Positions 52,568-60,200 of a DNA stretch of 64,000 nucleotides are shown here, in pieces. The stretch is taken from the NCBI RefSeq assembly GCF_900103825.1, contig NZ_FNIF01000009.1, positions 1 to 64,000 of the forward strand, in the 5' to 3' direction. The translations under genes and the position numbers were made by a program. Within the stretch, counting starts at the first letter, position 1; every line of letters begins with the position of its first letter. Below the pieces are notes generated by a model, which saw only the letters and a list, made by a program, of their open reading frames with translations, did not search any database and was not told where the DNA came from. Origin of the DNA: Paenibacillus sp. yr247. Lineage in GTDB: Bacteria; Bacillota; Bacilli; Paenibacillales; NBRC-103111.

Positions 52568-55506
52568 AAAAATCTTTGTTGCTGCTGCAGGTTTTGGGTT
52601 TGAGCCTCGCTTTCGCGCCGGCCTGTCAAAGTGCGGCACAAGCTGAAGCTGCAGAGTCAAAGCAAGTCTCAAACGGCGATTCCGTGCAGGTTTGGTTGAC
52701 AGACGTACCGTCCGACACGTGGATTGACCGCCAACATGATGTGGCATTCAGACCGAAGCCGGCGGATCAGCCGCTGACGATCAAGGTCGACGAAAACCGC
52801 AAATATCAAAGCGTGCTTGGTTTTGGTGCGGCTCTGACCGATTCCTCCGCTTGGCTTATCGGGAGCAAGATGTCGGATGTTCAGCGCACAGAGCTGATGA
52901 AAAGCCTATTTGATCCCAAGGACGGTATCGGCCTTAGTTTACTCCGCGTTCCGATGGGTGCTTCTGACTTCTCAGCATCCGGGGACTACTCCTACGACGA
53001 CATGCCGAAGGGAGCAGCGGACCCGACACTGTCCAATTTCTCTATCCAGCATGACACCGCGTACATCATTCCGCAATTGAAGCAGGCTCTCTCGCTCAAC
53101 CCGTCCGCCCAAATCATGGCTAACCCATGGAGCCCGCCCGGTTGGATGAAGACTACCGATTCCATGGAAAAAGGTACTCTTAAGAGCGAAAACTATTCTG
53201 TGCTCGCCAACTATTTTGTGAAGTTCATACAAGGCTACGAAACCAACGGTGTGCCCGTTTCGTACATTTCACCGCAAAATGAACCTCAATACGCCGGCGG
53301 ATATCCCGGTATGATCCTGTCCGCTTCACAAGAAGCGCAGCTCATTCGGGACATCGGTCAGGCGTTTAAGGCTAACGATATTTCCACGCAGATTTTAGCT
53401 TGGGACCATAACTGGGATGTGCCCTCGTATCCGGAGCAGATTTATAGCGATCCCGCTGTCTCCCAGTACTCCCCTGCCACTGCATGGCATTGCTATGGCG
53501 GCAACGTGGCCGTGCAAAGTCAAGTCCACAACGACTATCCGGGTAAAGGCGCTTTGATTACGGAATGCTCCGGGGGGACTTGGCAAGGCGGCGACCAGAA
53601 AGCGTTTCAGGCTACAGTCAATACGTTGATTATCAATGGTATGCGAAATTGGGCGCAGGGAGTCATGCTGTGGAACCTGGCGCTCGACCTCAATCACGGC
53701 CCGACCAACAAGGGGTGTCTCACTTGCAACGGATTGGTTGCCATTGATCCGGCCAGCGGACATGTAACCTACAATGCGGATTACTATGCGCTTGGCCAGG
53801 CCAGCAAGTTTGTGCAGACCGGAGCCTATCGGATTTACTCGAATACCTTCGGGGCAGGAAGCGTAGAGGATGTCGCGTTCGAGAACCCGGACGGATCGAA
53901 GGTGCTGATTGCGTATAATTCGGGGAACAGCGCGAAGACCTTCAGCGTTGCGGACGGAACGCGATCGTTCGACTACACCTTGAACGCCGGCGATGCCGTC
54001 ACGTTTAAGTGGTCGGGACCTCCGCAGAACGGCAATCATGCACCCGCAGCGACCAATGTCCCGGATTCTGCACATGACTTTACATTTCAGTCACTGAAAG
54101 GCTCCGCATCCGATCCGGTCATTGTCACGTACGATCCGGCTTTACCGGCAAACGGGAATTCCATCCGTACCGGAAATAGCCTGATCACATATTCCCTTCC
54201 GTTCGGAGCTTCTATCCAGACCGCAGGAACGGAGACCGTACTGGACCGCAGCCGATGGACCGTCACGGCGTCCTCGAATGGGGATGCGCCCACGAAAGCT
54301 ATCGACGGCAATCTCTCCACAAGGTGGACCTCGGGGCACGGGCTGACGAATGGCGACTGGTTTCAGATCAATTTGGGGACCAAGACGAGCTTCAATCAAA
54401 TCGTCCTTGATACCGGCGCTAACAGTGCCGGCGACTACGTTCGTCAATATCAGGTATATACTTCCAACGACGGCGTCAATTGGGGCAGCGCGATTGTAGA
54501 CGGTACCGGGAGCGGCCAAAAGGTGGCCGTCACGTTGCCGGCCCAGACGGCGCAGTTCATTCGCATCGTCAATACCGGGTCGTCCGGAAGCTGGTGGTCC
54601 ATCGGTGAAATCAATGTATATGCAGCTTCGAATGGAACGGATTCCGGTTCGATTGTAGGGCCGACTGCGGTATCAAACAGCCTACAGTCACAGGCCTGGA
54701 CCAGCCCGGAAGGGGCGCAGGTTGACGTAGTCTACAACGGAACCGACAGCAGCCAGAGTTTCCCGATATCCACCGATAGCTCCGTAACCTATATACTCCC
54801 TGGCGGGGCTGCAGCGATGTTCACAATTACGAATACGTCAAGCCTCCGGCAACCGGCCATAGGCAACTTGACGCCGAACGCAGGCATGGCAGGCCAAACG
54901 ATTACGATCAACGGTGCGAATTTCGGTAACGTACAGGGTCTGGGCACGGTGAATTTCGGGTCGACCCCGAGCTCCATACGGAGCTGGTCGGATTCGAGTA
55001 TCGGCGTTATGGTTCCGAACGGACTTCTATCGGGAACGGTTACGGTTTCTGTGTATGGAAGCAACGGATTATTCGCAGGGAAATCTTCGTTCACCGTCAA
55101 GAATCCGCCTGCGTTGCCGCGAACGGGTTGGGTCGCGACGGCATCGAATGTAAGTCCGTATGGCGATGTGCCCGGAAACATGCTTGACGGTAATGTTAAC
55201 ACTCGGTATAGCTCCGGAACAGGGCAGCACAATGGTCTCTGGATAACGGTGGATATGGGGCAGCCGCAAACATTCGACGAAATTGCGATGGATTCCGGCA
55301 CGAGCGCGGGTGACTATGCGCGGAGCGCAGATGTGTACGTGTCCACGGATGGAACCAACTGGACTAAGGTTTCTACCGTAAATGGAAACGGCCCAGTGGA
55401 AATAGCCGCCTTCCCTGTGCAGACTGCGCGCTATATCAAGGTCGTCAACACTGGCAGTTCGGGAAGCTGGTGGTCCATCGCAGAGTTTAACGTGTACAAA
55501 AGCTGA
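52555..55506 (+). CDS. GH30 glucanase with F5/8C and IPT domains
   Basis: 983 aa, ATG 52555 after CGGAGGAACG, overlapping the GH5 stop by 13 bp. A lipoprotein-like or Sec signal (LGLSLAFAPACQSAAQA) leads to a GH30 (beta/alpha)8 domain: SVLGFGAALTDSSAWLI, PWSPPGWMKTT, acid/base Glu in SPQNEPQ (near 242) and nucleophile Glu in ITECSGG (near 337). A beta-sandwich follows to ~490. Then an F5/8 type C domain (about 560-700), an IPT/TIG domain (about 765-855) and a second F5/8C domain (about 870-983), both ending in SGSWWSI. GH30 enzymes of this type act on beta-1,6-glucans or glucosylceramides; with a GH5 partner, fungal or algal beta-glucan breakdown outside the cell is likely. Confidence 0.88.
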   Translation: MGKLKKSLLLLQVLGLSLAFAPACQSAAQAEAAESKQVSNGDSVQVWLTDVPSDTWIDRQHDVAFRPKPADQPLTIKVDENRKYQSVLGFGAALTDSSAWLIGSKMSDVQRTELMKSLFDPKDGIGLSLLRVPMGASDFSASGDYSYDDMPKGAADPTLSNFSIQHDTAYIIPQLKQALSLNPSAQIMANPWSPPGWMKTTDSMEKGTLKSENYSVLANYFVKFIQGYETNGVPVSYISPQNEPQYAGGYPGMILSASQEAQLIRDIGQAFKANDISTQILAWDHNWDVPSYPEQIYSDPAVSQYSPATAWHCYGGNVAVQSQVHNDYPGKGALITECSGGTWQGGDQKAFQATVNTLIINGMRNWAQGVMLWNLALDLNHGPTNKGCLTCNGLVAIDPASGHVTYNADYYALGQASKFVQTGAYRIYSNTFGAGSVEDVAFENPDGSKVLIAYNSGNSAKTFSVADGTRSFDYTLNAGDAVTFKWSGPPQNGNHAPAATNVPDSAHDFTFQSLKGSASDPVIVTYDPALPANGNSIRTGNSLITYSLPFGASIQTAGTETVLDRSRWTVTASSNGDAPTKAIDGNLSTRWTSGHGLTNGDWFQINLGTKTSFNQIVLDTGANSAGDYVRQYQVYTSNDGVNWGSAIVDGTGSGQKVAVTLPAQTAQFIRIVNTGSSGSWWSIGEINVYAASNGTDSGSIVGPTAVSNSLQSQAWTSPEGAQVDVVYNGTDSSQSFPISTDSSVTYILPGGAAAMFTITNTSSLRQPAIGNLTPNAGMAGQTITINGANFGNVQGLGTVNFGSTPSSIRSWSDSSIGVMVPNGLLSGTVTVSVYGSNGLFAGKSSFTVKNPPALPRTGWVATASNVSPYGDVPGNMLDGNVNTRYSSGTGQHNGLWITVDMGQPQTFDEIAMDSGTSAGDYARSADVYVSTDGTNWTKVSTVNGNGPVEIAAFPVQTARYIKVVNTGSSGSWWSIAEFNVYKS

Positions 55507-55587
55507 GGTTTGGCTAACGGAGCAGACGCAGAAAAAAGAGAGTTGAATCTGCCCCGGCGGCGGTATATGATGTCTTTGACAACCGAA
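55507..55587. other. Spacer between GH30 and the riboswitch
   Basis: No gene. It probably contains the promoter of the lost thiamine gene. TTGACAACC at 55577 may be its -35 region, although no -10 fits before the aptamer. Confidence 0.3.
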
Positions 55588-55685
55588 TAGACACGGGAGC
55601 TTGGTGAAGCCAGGCTGAGAGGATAGCCGTTATGCTGTCGACCGTACAACCTGATCTGGGTAATGCCAGCGGAGGAAACGTCTTA
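55588..55685 (+). ncRNA. TPP riboswitch (THI element), orphan
   Basis: The conserved blocks are in order: GGGAGC, GGCTGAGAGGAT (55613-55624), then GACCG, AACCTGATCTGG (~55648-55659), GTAATGCCAGCGGAGGAA (to ~55677). These are the pyrimidine- and pyrophosphate-binding parts of the TPP aptamer. A thiamine gene should follow, but only ~33 bp remain before the MITE-like element at 55719, ending in AAAGACCGCTTGTTTTCG. That could be the first arm and loop of its terminator. No coding region is controlled by it here. Confidence 0.88.
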
Positions 55686-55718
55686 GCCTTTGTGTATACA
55701 AAGACCGCTTGTTTTCGT

Positions 55719-55876
55719 GAGGCCACTGAAAAAGACACGTTTTTTCCGTTAAGCATTGATTTTCAAGTTTGATGTGGCGGAAAAACAGCAAAAAGATCGT
55801 TTTAAGCCATCTCACAGGCTAAAAACGGTCTTTTTGCATCTTAGAAAAAAGCCGATAGGACTTTTTCAGTGGCCTC
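55719..55876. mobile_element. 158-bp MITE-like copy of the IS1182 element
   Basis: Ends GAGGCCACTGAAAAAG in both orientations, the same as those of the full IS. The inside is non-coding and holds a long stem (AAAAGATCGTTTT, AGCC / GGCT, AAAACGGTCTTTTT). It forms the right boundary of the composite transposon. Confidence 0.85.
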
Positions 55877-55900
55877 ATGAAAAGCGTGGCTTCTTTTTTT
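55877..55900 (+). terminator. Right half of the adhesin terminator
   Basis: Second copy of the loop ATGAAAAG (55877-55884), descending arm CGTGGCTTC (55885-55893) and T-run (55894-55900). The matching ascending arm is at 49019-49027. Confidence 0.85.
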
Positions 55901-55935
55901 GAAATCGAATAGAGAACTTCCTATTATGAATTCTG

Positions 55936-55985
55936 TGATATAATAAGGCTATGCGAAGGACGCTACATAAGTGTCCTTCGTTTTG
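55936..55985 (+). promoter_or_regulatory. Extended -10 promoter and leader terminator
   Basis: TGATATAAT (55936-55944) is an extended -10. Transcription would begin near 55951, right at ATGCGAAGGACGC. CGAAGGAC (55954-55961) pairs with GTCCTTCG (55973-55980), followed by TTTTGTTT. This is an attenuator-type leader for the 56018 gene. Confidence 0.75.
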
Positions 55986-56017
55986 TTTCTAAAGCTATTC
56001 TTGAGGGGAAAGCGCGT

Positions 56018-57397
56018 ATGCAAAAGCTGCACATCATTCTTTCGTTTATTGCCACCTGCACCTCCTGCAATCGTAGGAATGAGATCGTCATTAAAGACTT
56101 CGGATTGTTAACTTATACCGACTTGGAAATGAAATTAGGGGAGCACGATTACACCGTATCACCCATCAAATGTACGAAATGCAATACCTTCACTCTTCCA
56201 TCGATCATGCGGATGTTTGACAAATTACAAAAGGTTGTAGTTTCGGAAGGGAAGATAGGCATTGATGTTCCGGTAATCAACGGAGATAAGGGTGACTTCG
56301 TATATTCGAGAACGGAAGAAGAACAGGCAGAGATCGATCGGGGGATTGCAAAGTGGAAGCAGCACGCCGAGGAACACGCTGAAGCTTTCTGGCAGGCTTT
56401 TGAGGATTATTCTGCTGCACATTGGAACACTCTTTTGATGGAGCTCTCGAAGGAAGAGTATGAGTCGGCCTATCATGGATGCGGATTGGCTCTTCTTGGA
56501 CCAAATGCATCGGTTTTCAAGTACAGACAGGATTCGAATAAGCAGTTAACGGATGACTGTTTAAAACGGCAATTTTGGCGCGCTGCGAACGTTATGATGT
56601 ATGATCGCTTCGTCACTATAGGGATAGAAAGTTGGAATATAAAGAAGGATATCAAATTGTTCGGTCGGGAGAGGGTTCGTTTCCTCATTCTACACCTACC
56701 CATACCTGAAGAGCTAGAGGGGCTGAGGTCACAGGCAATTGGCGAGCTCATAAAAAGGGAGAATACGGATCAAGCTTATTTGTACCAACGTATTGAACAA
56801 CTCTCCAACCGATTAGAACAAGCAAATGGAAAGGCGAATCGTTACCGGCAGGAGGTAACCGATCTCAATGTCAAGCTAGCAGCCGCGTATGATACGATTG
56901 AGGATCTGAAATCATCGAAGGTGGAAGTGAGACAAGAGACCGGACAAACTCAAAAAATAGCTAGGTTAAAGGCGCTTATAGCCGATCTTCGCCTAGAGAA
57001 TCGTGAATTGCGTGAAAAGCTCCCTTTGAACGACTCCACTCCGCCGGGAATTGAGGTGGAACGGACCGATCCAGCAGAACAGATCGTAGAAGCTGACCTC
57101 AACCTTTTACAAGGTAAAACAGTGGCTTTCTTTGGCGGCTGGAAAAAACAGAACGATAGCAATAATCCATGTACGGTGTTATTTCACGATGCCAGAAAGC
57201 AAGATCCCGAGTTTTATCGTATTTTACGTGATGCAGAATTCTATGTAATCTTATGGGAATTCATTTCCCATGAATCCATGTGGGAGATTCGTGAATATGC
57301 AGCCGATCAAGGTAAGTCGGTTCATTTCGTCAAGGGCATGAACATCGAGAGAGGTCTAATGGCCATTGTGAGTGGCATGAATCATCGAAATTACTGA
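56018..57397 (+). CDS. Zinc-ribbon/coiled-coil protein with DUF2325-like end
   Basis: 459 aa, ATG 56018 after GAGGGGAAAG. Two CxxC knuckles near residues 14-17 and 51-54 make an N-terminal zinc ribbon. The middle is helical, with a coiled coil at ~255-340 (YQRIEQLSNRLEQANGKANR, RLKALIADLRLENRELREKL). The last ~95 residues look like DUF2325: TVAFFGGWKKQ, then LFHDARKQD, RDAEFYVILWEFISHESMWE and an SVHFVKG strand. DUF2325 proteins occur with plasmid and phage genes; the biochemical role is unknown. It has its own promoter and leader terminator, like the transfer operons. Confidence 0.65.
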   Translation: MQKLHIILSFIATCTSCNRRNEIVIKDFGLLTYTDLEMKLGEHDYTVSPIKCTKCNTFTLPSIMRMFDKLQKVVVSEGKIGIDVPVINGDKGDFVYSRTEEEQAEIDRGIAKWKQHAEEHAEAFWQAFEDYSAAHWNTLLMELSKEEYESAYHGCGLALLGPNASVFKYRQDSNKQLTDDCLKRQFWRAANVMMYDRFVTIGIESWNIKKDIKLFGRERVRFLILHLPIPEELEGLRSQAIGELIKRENTDQAYLYQRIEQLSNRLEQANGKANRYRQEVTDLNVKLAAAYDTIEDLKSSKVEVRQETGQTQKIARLKALIADLRLENRELREKLPLNDSTPPGIEVERTDPAEQIVEADLNLLQGKTVAFFGGWKKQNDSNNPCTVLFHDARKQDPEFYRILRDAEFYVILWEFISHESMWEIREYAADQGKSVHFVKGMNIERGLMAIVSGMNHRNY

Positions 57398-57550
57398 AAA
57401 ATACATCGCAACGCCAGCCAAAACTATTGATACAAAAGTAGATACGTATGAGATCGCTGTCATTAGTTGTTCTTTCCAAATAAATGCAATACCACAAGCA
57501 TAAATTATGCCTGCCGTTAACCAAAACCAATCTTTATTATTCCATTTCAA
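57356..57550 (-). CDS. Small two-helix membrane protein
   Basis: 64 aa from TTG 57550, eight bases after GGGGAG (the ATG at 57568 lies within that site). Two hydrophobic helices: WFWLTAGIIYACGIAFIW and VSTFVSIVLAGVAMYFSVIS. Its end overlaps the 3' end of the convergent 56018 gene by ~42 bp. Holin-like or exclusion-like roles are possible; nothing specific is visible. Confidence 0.5.
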   Translation of the reverse strand: MKWNNKDWFWLTAGIIYACGIAFIWKEQLMTAISYVSTFVSIVLAGVAMYFSVISMIHATHNGH

Positions 57551-57620
57551 GTCTGTCACTCTCCCCATACCATATATTGCATGATTCAGGGATAAGATTC
57601 AACAAATTTTTACATTTTAA

Positions 57621-57848
57621 TTAATATTCTTCTTTCTGAAGTTCCAGATCAATCTCAATCAACTTTTTCAAATCCTCAACCGACTTGATCTCAATCTGTC
57701 CATCCTGGAAATCTTTCACCCAGCGAGCAATGCCTGCCTGAATGATCTTACGGTACTTTGACTTGGATTCCAAAATTCCTTCAATCAATGCGAGCTCATG
57801 TTTAATAAGCAGCTCTTCTTTATCTTTGTTCGTATTTTCATCTTTCAA
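57621..57848 (-). CDS. 75-aa hypothetical protein
   Basis: TTG start at 57848, nine bases after GGGAG. The product is acidic and helical (KEELLIKHELALIEGILESK, IEIKSVEDLKKLIEID). No known family was recognised. Its start lies ~35 bp from the divergent small-RNA promoter at 57849-57877. Confidence 0.55.
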   Translation of the reverse strand: MKDENTNKDKEELLIKHELALIEGILESKSKYRKIIQAGIARWVKDFQDGQIEIKSVEDLKKLIEIDLELQKEEY

Positions 57849-57877
57849 TTGCGAACACTCCCAACATTCGTTAGAAT
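57849..57877 (+). promoter_or_regulatory. Promoter for a structured small RNA
   Basis: TTGCGA (57849-57854), 17-bp spacer, TAGAAT (57872-57877). The transcript would start near 57884. Confidence 0.6.
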
Positions 57878-57883
57878 AGATAT

Positions 57884-57979
57884 GAGATCATGAGTTCGTA
57901 TAACCGTGGTCACGGCAAACATGATCTCACCGGGAGTGCTCCGGTGACCGAGGAGGACGTTAGCGCGTCCTTCTTTTTT
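57884..57979 (+). ncRNA. Candidate structured small RNA with terminator
   Basis: GAGATCATG (57884-57892) pairs exactly with CATGATCTC (57920-57928) around an inner hairpin CCGTG/CACGG (57904-57915). A second hairpin TCACCGG/CCGGTGA follows (57927-57947). An intrinsic terminator ends it (GGAGGACG 57952-57959 with CGTCCTTC 57966-57973, then six T). No plus-strand gene follows, so the RNA is probably the product. The terminator resembles the operon leader terminators elsewhere in the window. Confidence 0.65.
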
Positions 57980-58019
57980 ATAACTCTATTATGATCTAGA
58001 ATGATATTAGGGCATCAAA

Positions 58020-58050
58020 AAGACCGCCAAATCAAGTGGCGGTTTTTGTG
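58020..58050. terminator. Bidirectional terminator
   Basis: ACCGCCA (58023-58029) pairs with TGGCGGT (58037-58043); T-runs on both strands. The surrounding 57980-58267 has no gene. Confidence 0.75.
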
Positions 58051-58267
58051 TTTGTTATTGAGCTAACTTCCGGTAGCTTGGTGGGGTCACCTCACGAAAG
58101 TTCAGCGAAAGCTGCTGTTCACAAGATTTGGGACCACCTTGGTTCTAGTCTTCCTAAAAACTGTTTACATCGTTTGCAAAAGAACCGAACAATGGTTTGA
58201 AATTAATTTTTTAGTTGATTAACTGATCTTTTAGGAAGAACGATAAGTAAACCAATTTCCGCGAGAA

Positions 58268-58740
58268 TTAAAAAGATGTAATAACACCATGAGTTATTAA
58301 GGTTATTTGGATAGATTGCTCAATGTCTTTAATTTTGTCTTGGTAACCACTAGGAATTTCTACAGTCCCCTTAGCTAATGAATAACTAGGCATGACCGGA
58401 TGTGGAATTAATGATAAATCAAGATCTTTCGCAATTTGATCATATTCAGACAGTTTGCCGTTAACTTCCTTACTCTTATACTTTTCTTCAATCCTTTTAG
58501 ATTGTTCCTCCTTAATCTTTTTAGCATCAATGTCTGCTTGTCTATAGGCTTCATTCTGCGACTTTCATTTTCTGCAGCCACTTTTCTAAGGTCATCCTGG
58601 TAGGCTGCAGATGCATTCTTCTGTTCATTTTTTACTTGTTGCTTATCTGAATTCAACTTAAAGAAAAAAATACCTGAAGAAATCAAGGTAAGTGCTATAC
58701 AGCCAATACAGATTAACATGGATAATTGCCGCAATTTCAA
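58268..58740 (-). pseudogene. Membrane-anchored hypothetical protein, frameshifted
   Basis: TTG 58740 follows AGGGGGA. The product starts with a transmembrane helix (MLICIGCIALTLISSGIFFF) and a charged helical part. The frame breaks near 58556-58562, inside AAENESR. The next frame carries on with the same character (NEAYRQADIDAKKIKEEQSK, ...) to a stop at 58268, giving a ~157-aa protein. It is either a real one-base indel or a sequencing error. No known family. Confidence 0.6.
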
Positions 58741-58901
58741 AAAAAATCCCCCTATTAAAGCGCAGTAGGTATGGTGAACCCCGATAAATTTATTTCTGCT
58801 AGTCAATCGATACAGTCAGAACAAACAAAAACTTCTCAACTACCCTCTAGTGAGCTTTCCCCAACATCTATATTTTTATCTTATGCCCCTCCATGCTGGG
58901 T

Positions 58902-59858
58902 TTATCCATGTTGCCCCTTAATGTACTCATCATATGTCATTTTCTCTAAGTCACGTAATTTCAACTTTTTTAAACGAAATTCAGAAATAATTACATTGAT
59001 ATCACCATTTGTCCAATAGCCATTTCCTGTTGAATTCCCGTTATTCCCATTCATTGAATCAGAGGAAACCATATCGGGTTTAGACGATGTAGCAAAAACA
59101 ATTCCTGCTGCAGTTACACCATAATAAGATGCTGGAGTTATTTGATTAAGACTACGATCTAACCCCCACGAACTACGAAAATTCGGAGCATTAAAATCGA
59201 CTTGCGCGGAATGACCTACTGTCGGCTGATTTTTTATCTTTCTCTCGTTATTTGCAGGAAAAGTTGGAAAGAACTTATTTACCGTTTTATATGTTTGTAT
59301 CTGATCATCTAAATAGACTAGATTGTCTCGTAGTTTTCCTTGCTCAATCCTAGTCTGCAGGTCATCGACACCTTTATTGAATTGTGCTACAGTACCTGGC
59401 TTAAGATTATGCGTGTCGAGTTTCTCCCCACTAGATACATTTAACGATAACTCTTCGCCTTTTAAAGTTCCGGTGAAGATTGTACCATTTGGAAATTGGA
59501 GACTAACTGTGCCATCACTATGTAACCCAGTGAATGATCCGCTATCTCGATTCAGAGAGGACTTGCCGTCTTTATCTGAAATAAGATTGACCATCTGTAG
59601 TTGACCTTGGATTTTCTTATCCACCTCAACCCAATGTAAATACATCGCTTTGTCTTCACCGACATAAACATACTCGTTTTTACTTGGTTGCTGGTAAGAA
59701 GCCGATTGCTTAGCATTATCCTGTTTAGTTGTCACTGAAGTAGTAGCTGCGTCCGAAGTTTTTGTTGATAATGCTTTACTATCTAATGAACAAGCTTGTA
59801 AAACTAACAATGTAGATGTGACTAATGCTAATGTGATCAATTTACTATTTCTAAACAT
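58902..59858 (-). CDS. Lipoprotein, unknown function
   Basis: 318 aa. A lipobox (LLVLQAC, Cys at ~23) shows lipid anchoring. A Ser/Thr/Gln-rich linker to ~60 is followed by a beta-rich part (GEDKAMYLHWVEVDKKIQGQ, GTVSLQFPNGTIFTGTLKGE) resembling a repeated beta-strand domain in Bacillales lipoproteins, then a helical region and a Gly/Asn-rich segment (NGNNGNSTGNGYW). Function unknown; surface-exposed. The neighbouring 58268 gene is on the same strand, so they may form an operon. Confidence 0.7.
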   Translation of the reverse strand: MFRNSKLITLALVTSTLLVLQACSLDSKALSTKTSDAATTSVTTKQDNAKQSASYQQPSKNEYVYVGEDKAMYLHWVEVDKKIQGQLQMVNLISDKDGKSSLNRDSGSFTGLHSDGTVSLQFPNGTIFTGTLKGEELSLNVSSGEKLDTHNLKPGTVAQFNKGVDDLQTRIEQGKLRDNLVYLDDQIQTYKTVNKFFPTFPANNERKIKNQPTVGHSAQVDFNAPNFRSSWGLDRSLNQITPASYYGVTAAGIVFATSSKPDMVSSDSMNGNNGNSTGNGYWTNGDINVIISEFRLKKLKLRDLEKMTYDEYIKGQHG

Positions 59859-59867
59859 ACGGCCCCC

Positions 59868-60072
59868 CTAGCTTAAGAACTTTGCCGGCTGCAAGGGGAA
59901 CTGTTCCAAAGATGATCTCATTATTCCGATTTACGAGCTCTGGGGGTTTAAGAACGGAAGCGACAATGTTCGGGATGCCTTTATCCTGGCACAAATTGCT
60001 AGGGCAATTAAAGAAACAATAAAGCTGAAAGCTTTTCAAAGAGATGTCATTAAAAAAGTGAGAGGAAGATAG
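59868..60072 (+). pseudogene. C-terminal fragment of a RuvC-like resolvase
   Basis: The plus frame reads DLIIPIYELWGFKNGSDNVR, DAFILAQIARAIKE and ends with TAG at 60072. The DNVRDAFILAQIAR pattern is that of the last catalytic helix of RuvC-type Holliday-junction resolvases (D-N-x-x-D-A-x-x-L-A). There is no start; an in-frame stop lies at the left edge. It is opposite in strand to, and starts within 10 bp of, the lipoprotein gene, so insertion of that gene may have cut it. Confidence 0.6.
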
Positions 60073-60075
60073 CAC

Positions 60076-60168
60076 ATGGCCTACATCGAAGCAAAAGGTG
60101 TTCTTGTGAATGCGAATATGAAGAAAGGTGGTAAGCTTCTTATTCAAATTGAGGTCAACGAGGATTAG
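60076..60168 (+). CDS. 30-aa small protein
   Basis: ATG 60076 with GAGGAAG upstream; stop at 60168. The product (starts MAYIEAKGVLVNANMKKG) looks like a single beta-hairpin. It directly follows the RuvC-like fragment and precedes the 60201 gene, so it may be a remnant of a phage-type operon. Confidence 0.4.
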   Translation: MAYIEAKGVLVNANMKKGGKLLIQIEVNED

Positions 60169-60200
60169 AGAATAGAGAAGATTATTTTCATCTGTGGAAG

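Larger units (their letters stand above)
49036..55876. mobile_element. Composite transposon with glucanase cargo
   Basis: The two outer ends are inverted repeats (GAGGCCACTGAAGAA at 49036; its near-complement, rc GAGGCCACTGAAAAAG, ending at 55876). They are flanked by an 8-bp direct duplication ATGAAAAG (49028-49035 and 55877-55884). Inside are a full IS1182-family element (49036-50731), a ~5-kb cargo (GH5, GH30, TPP riboswitch) and a 158-bp MITE-like copy (55719-55876). The duplication at the outermost ends shows the whole 6.8-kb unit transposed as one. The cargo is visibly richer in G+C than the surrounding plasmid genes. Confidence 0.88.

Noticed and set aside
55936-55985. Ordinary end-of-gene terminator for the composite transposon or adhesin
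   Set aside because: It has its own extended -10 promoter immediately before it, and the adhesin terminator has been located separately (split at 49016 and 55877).
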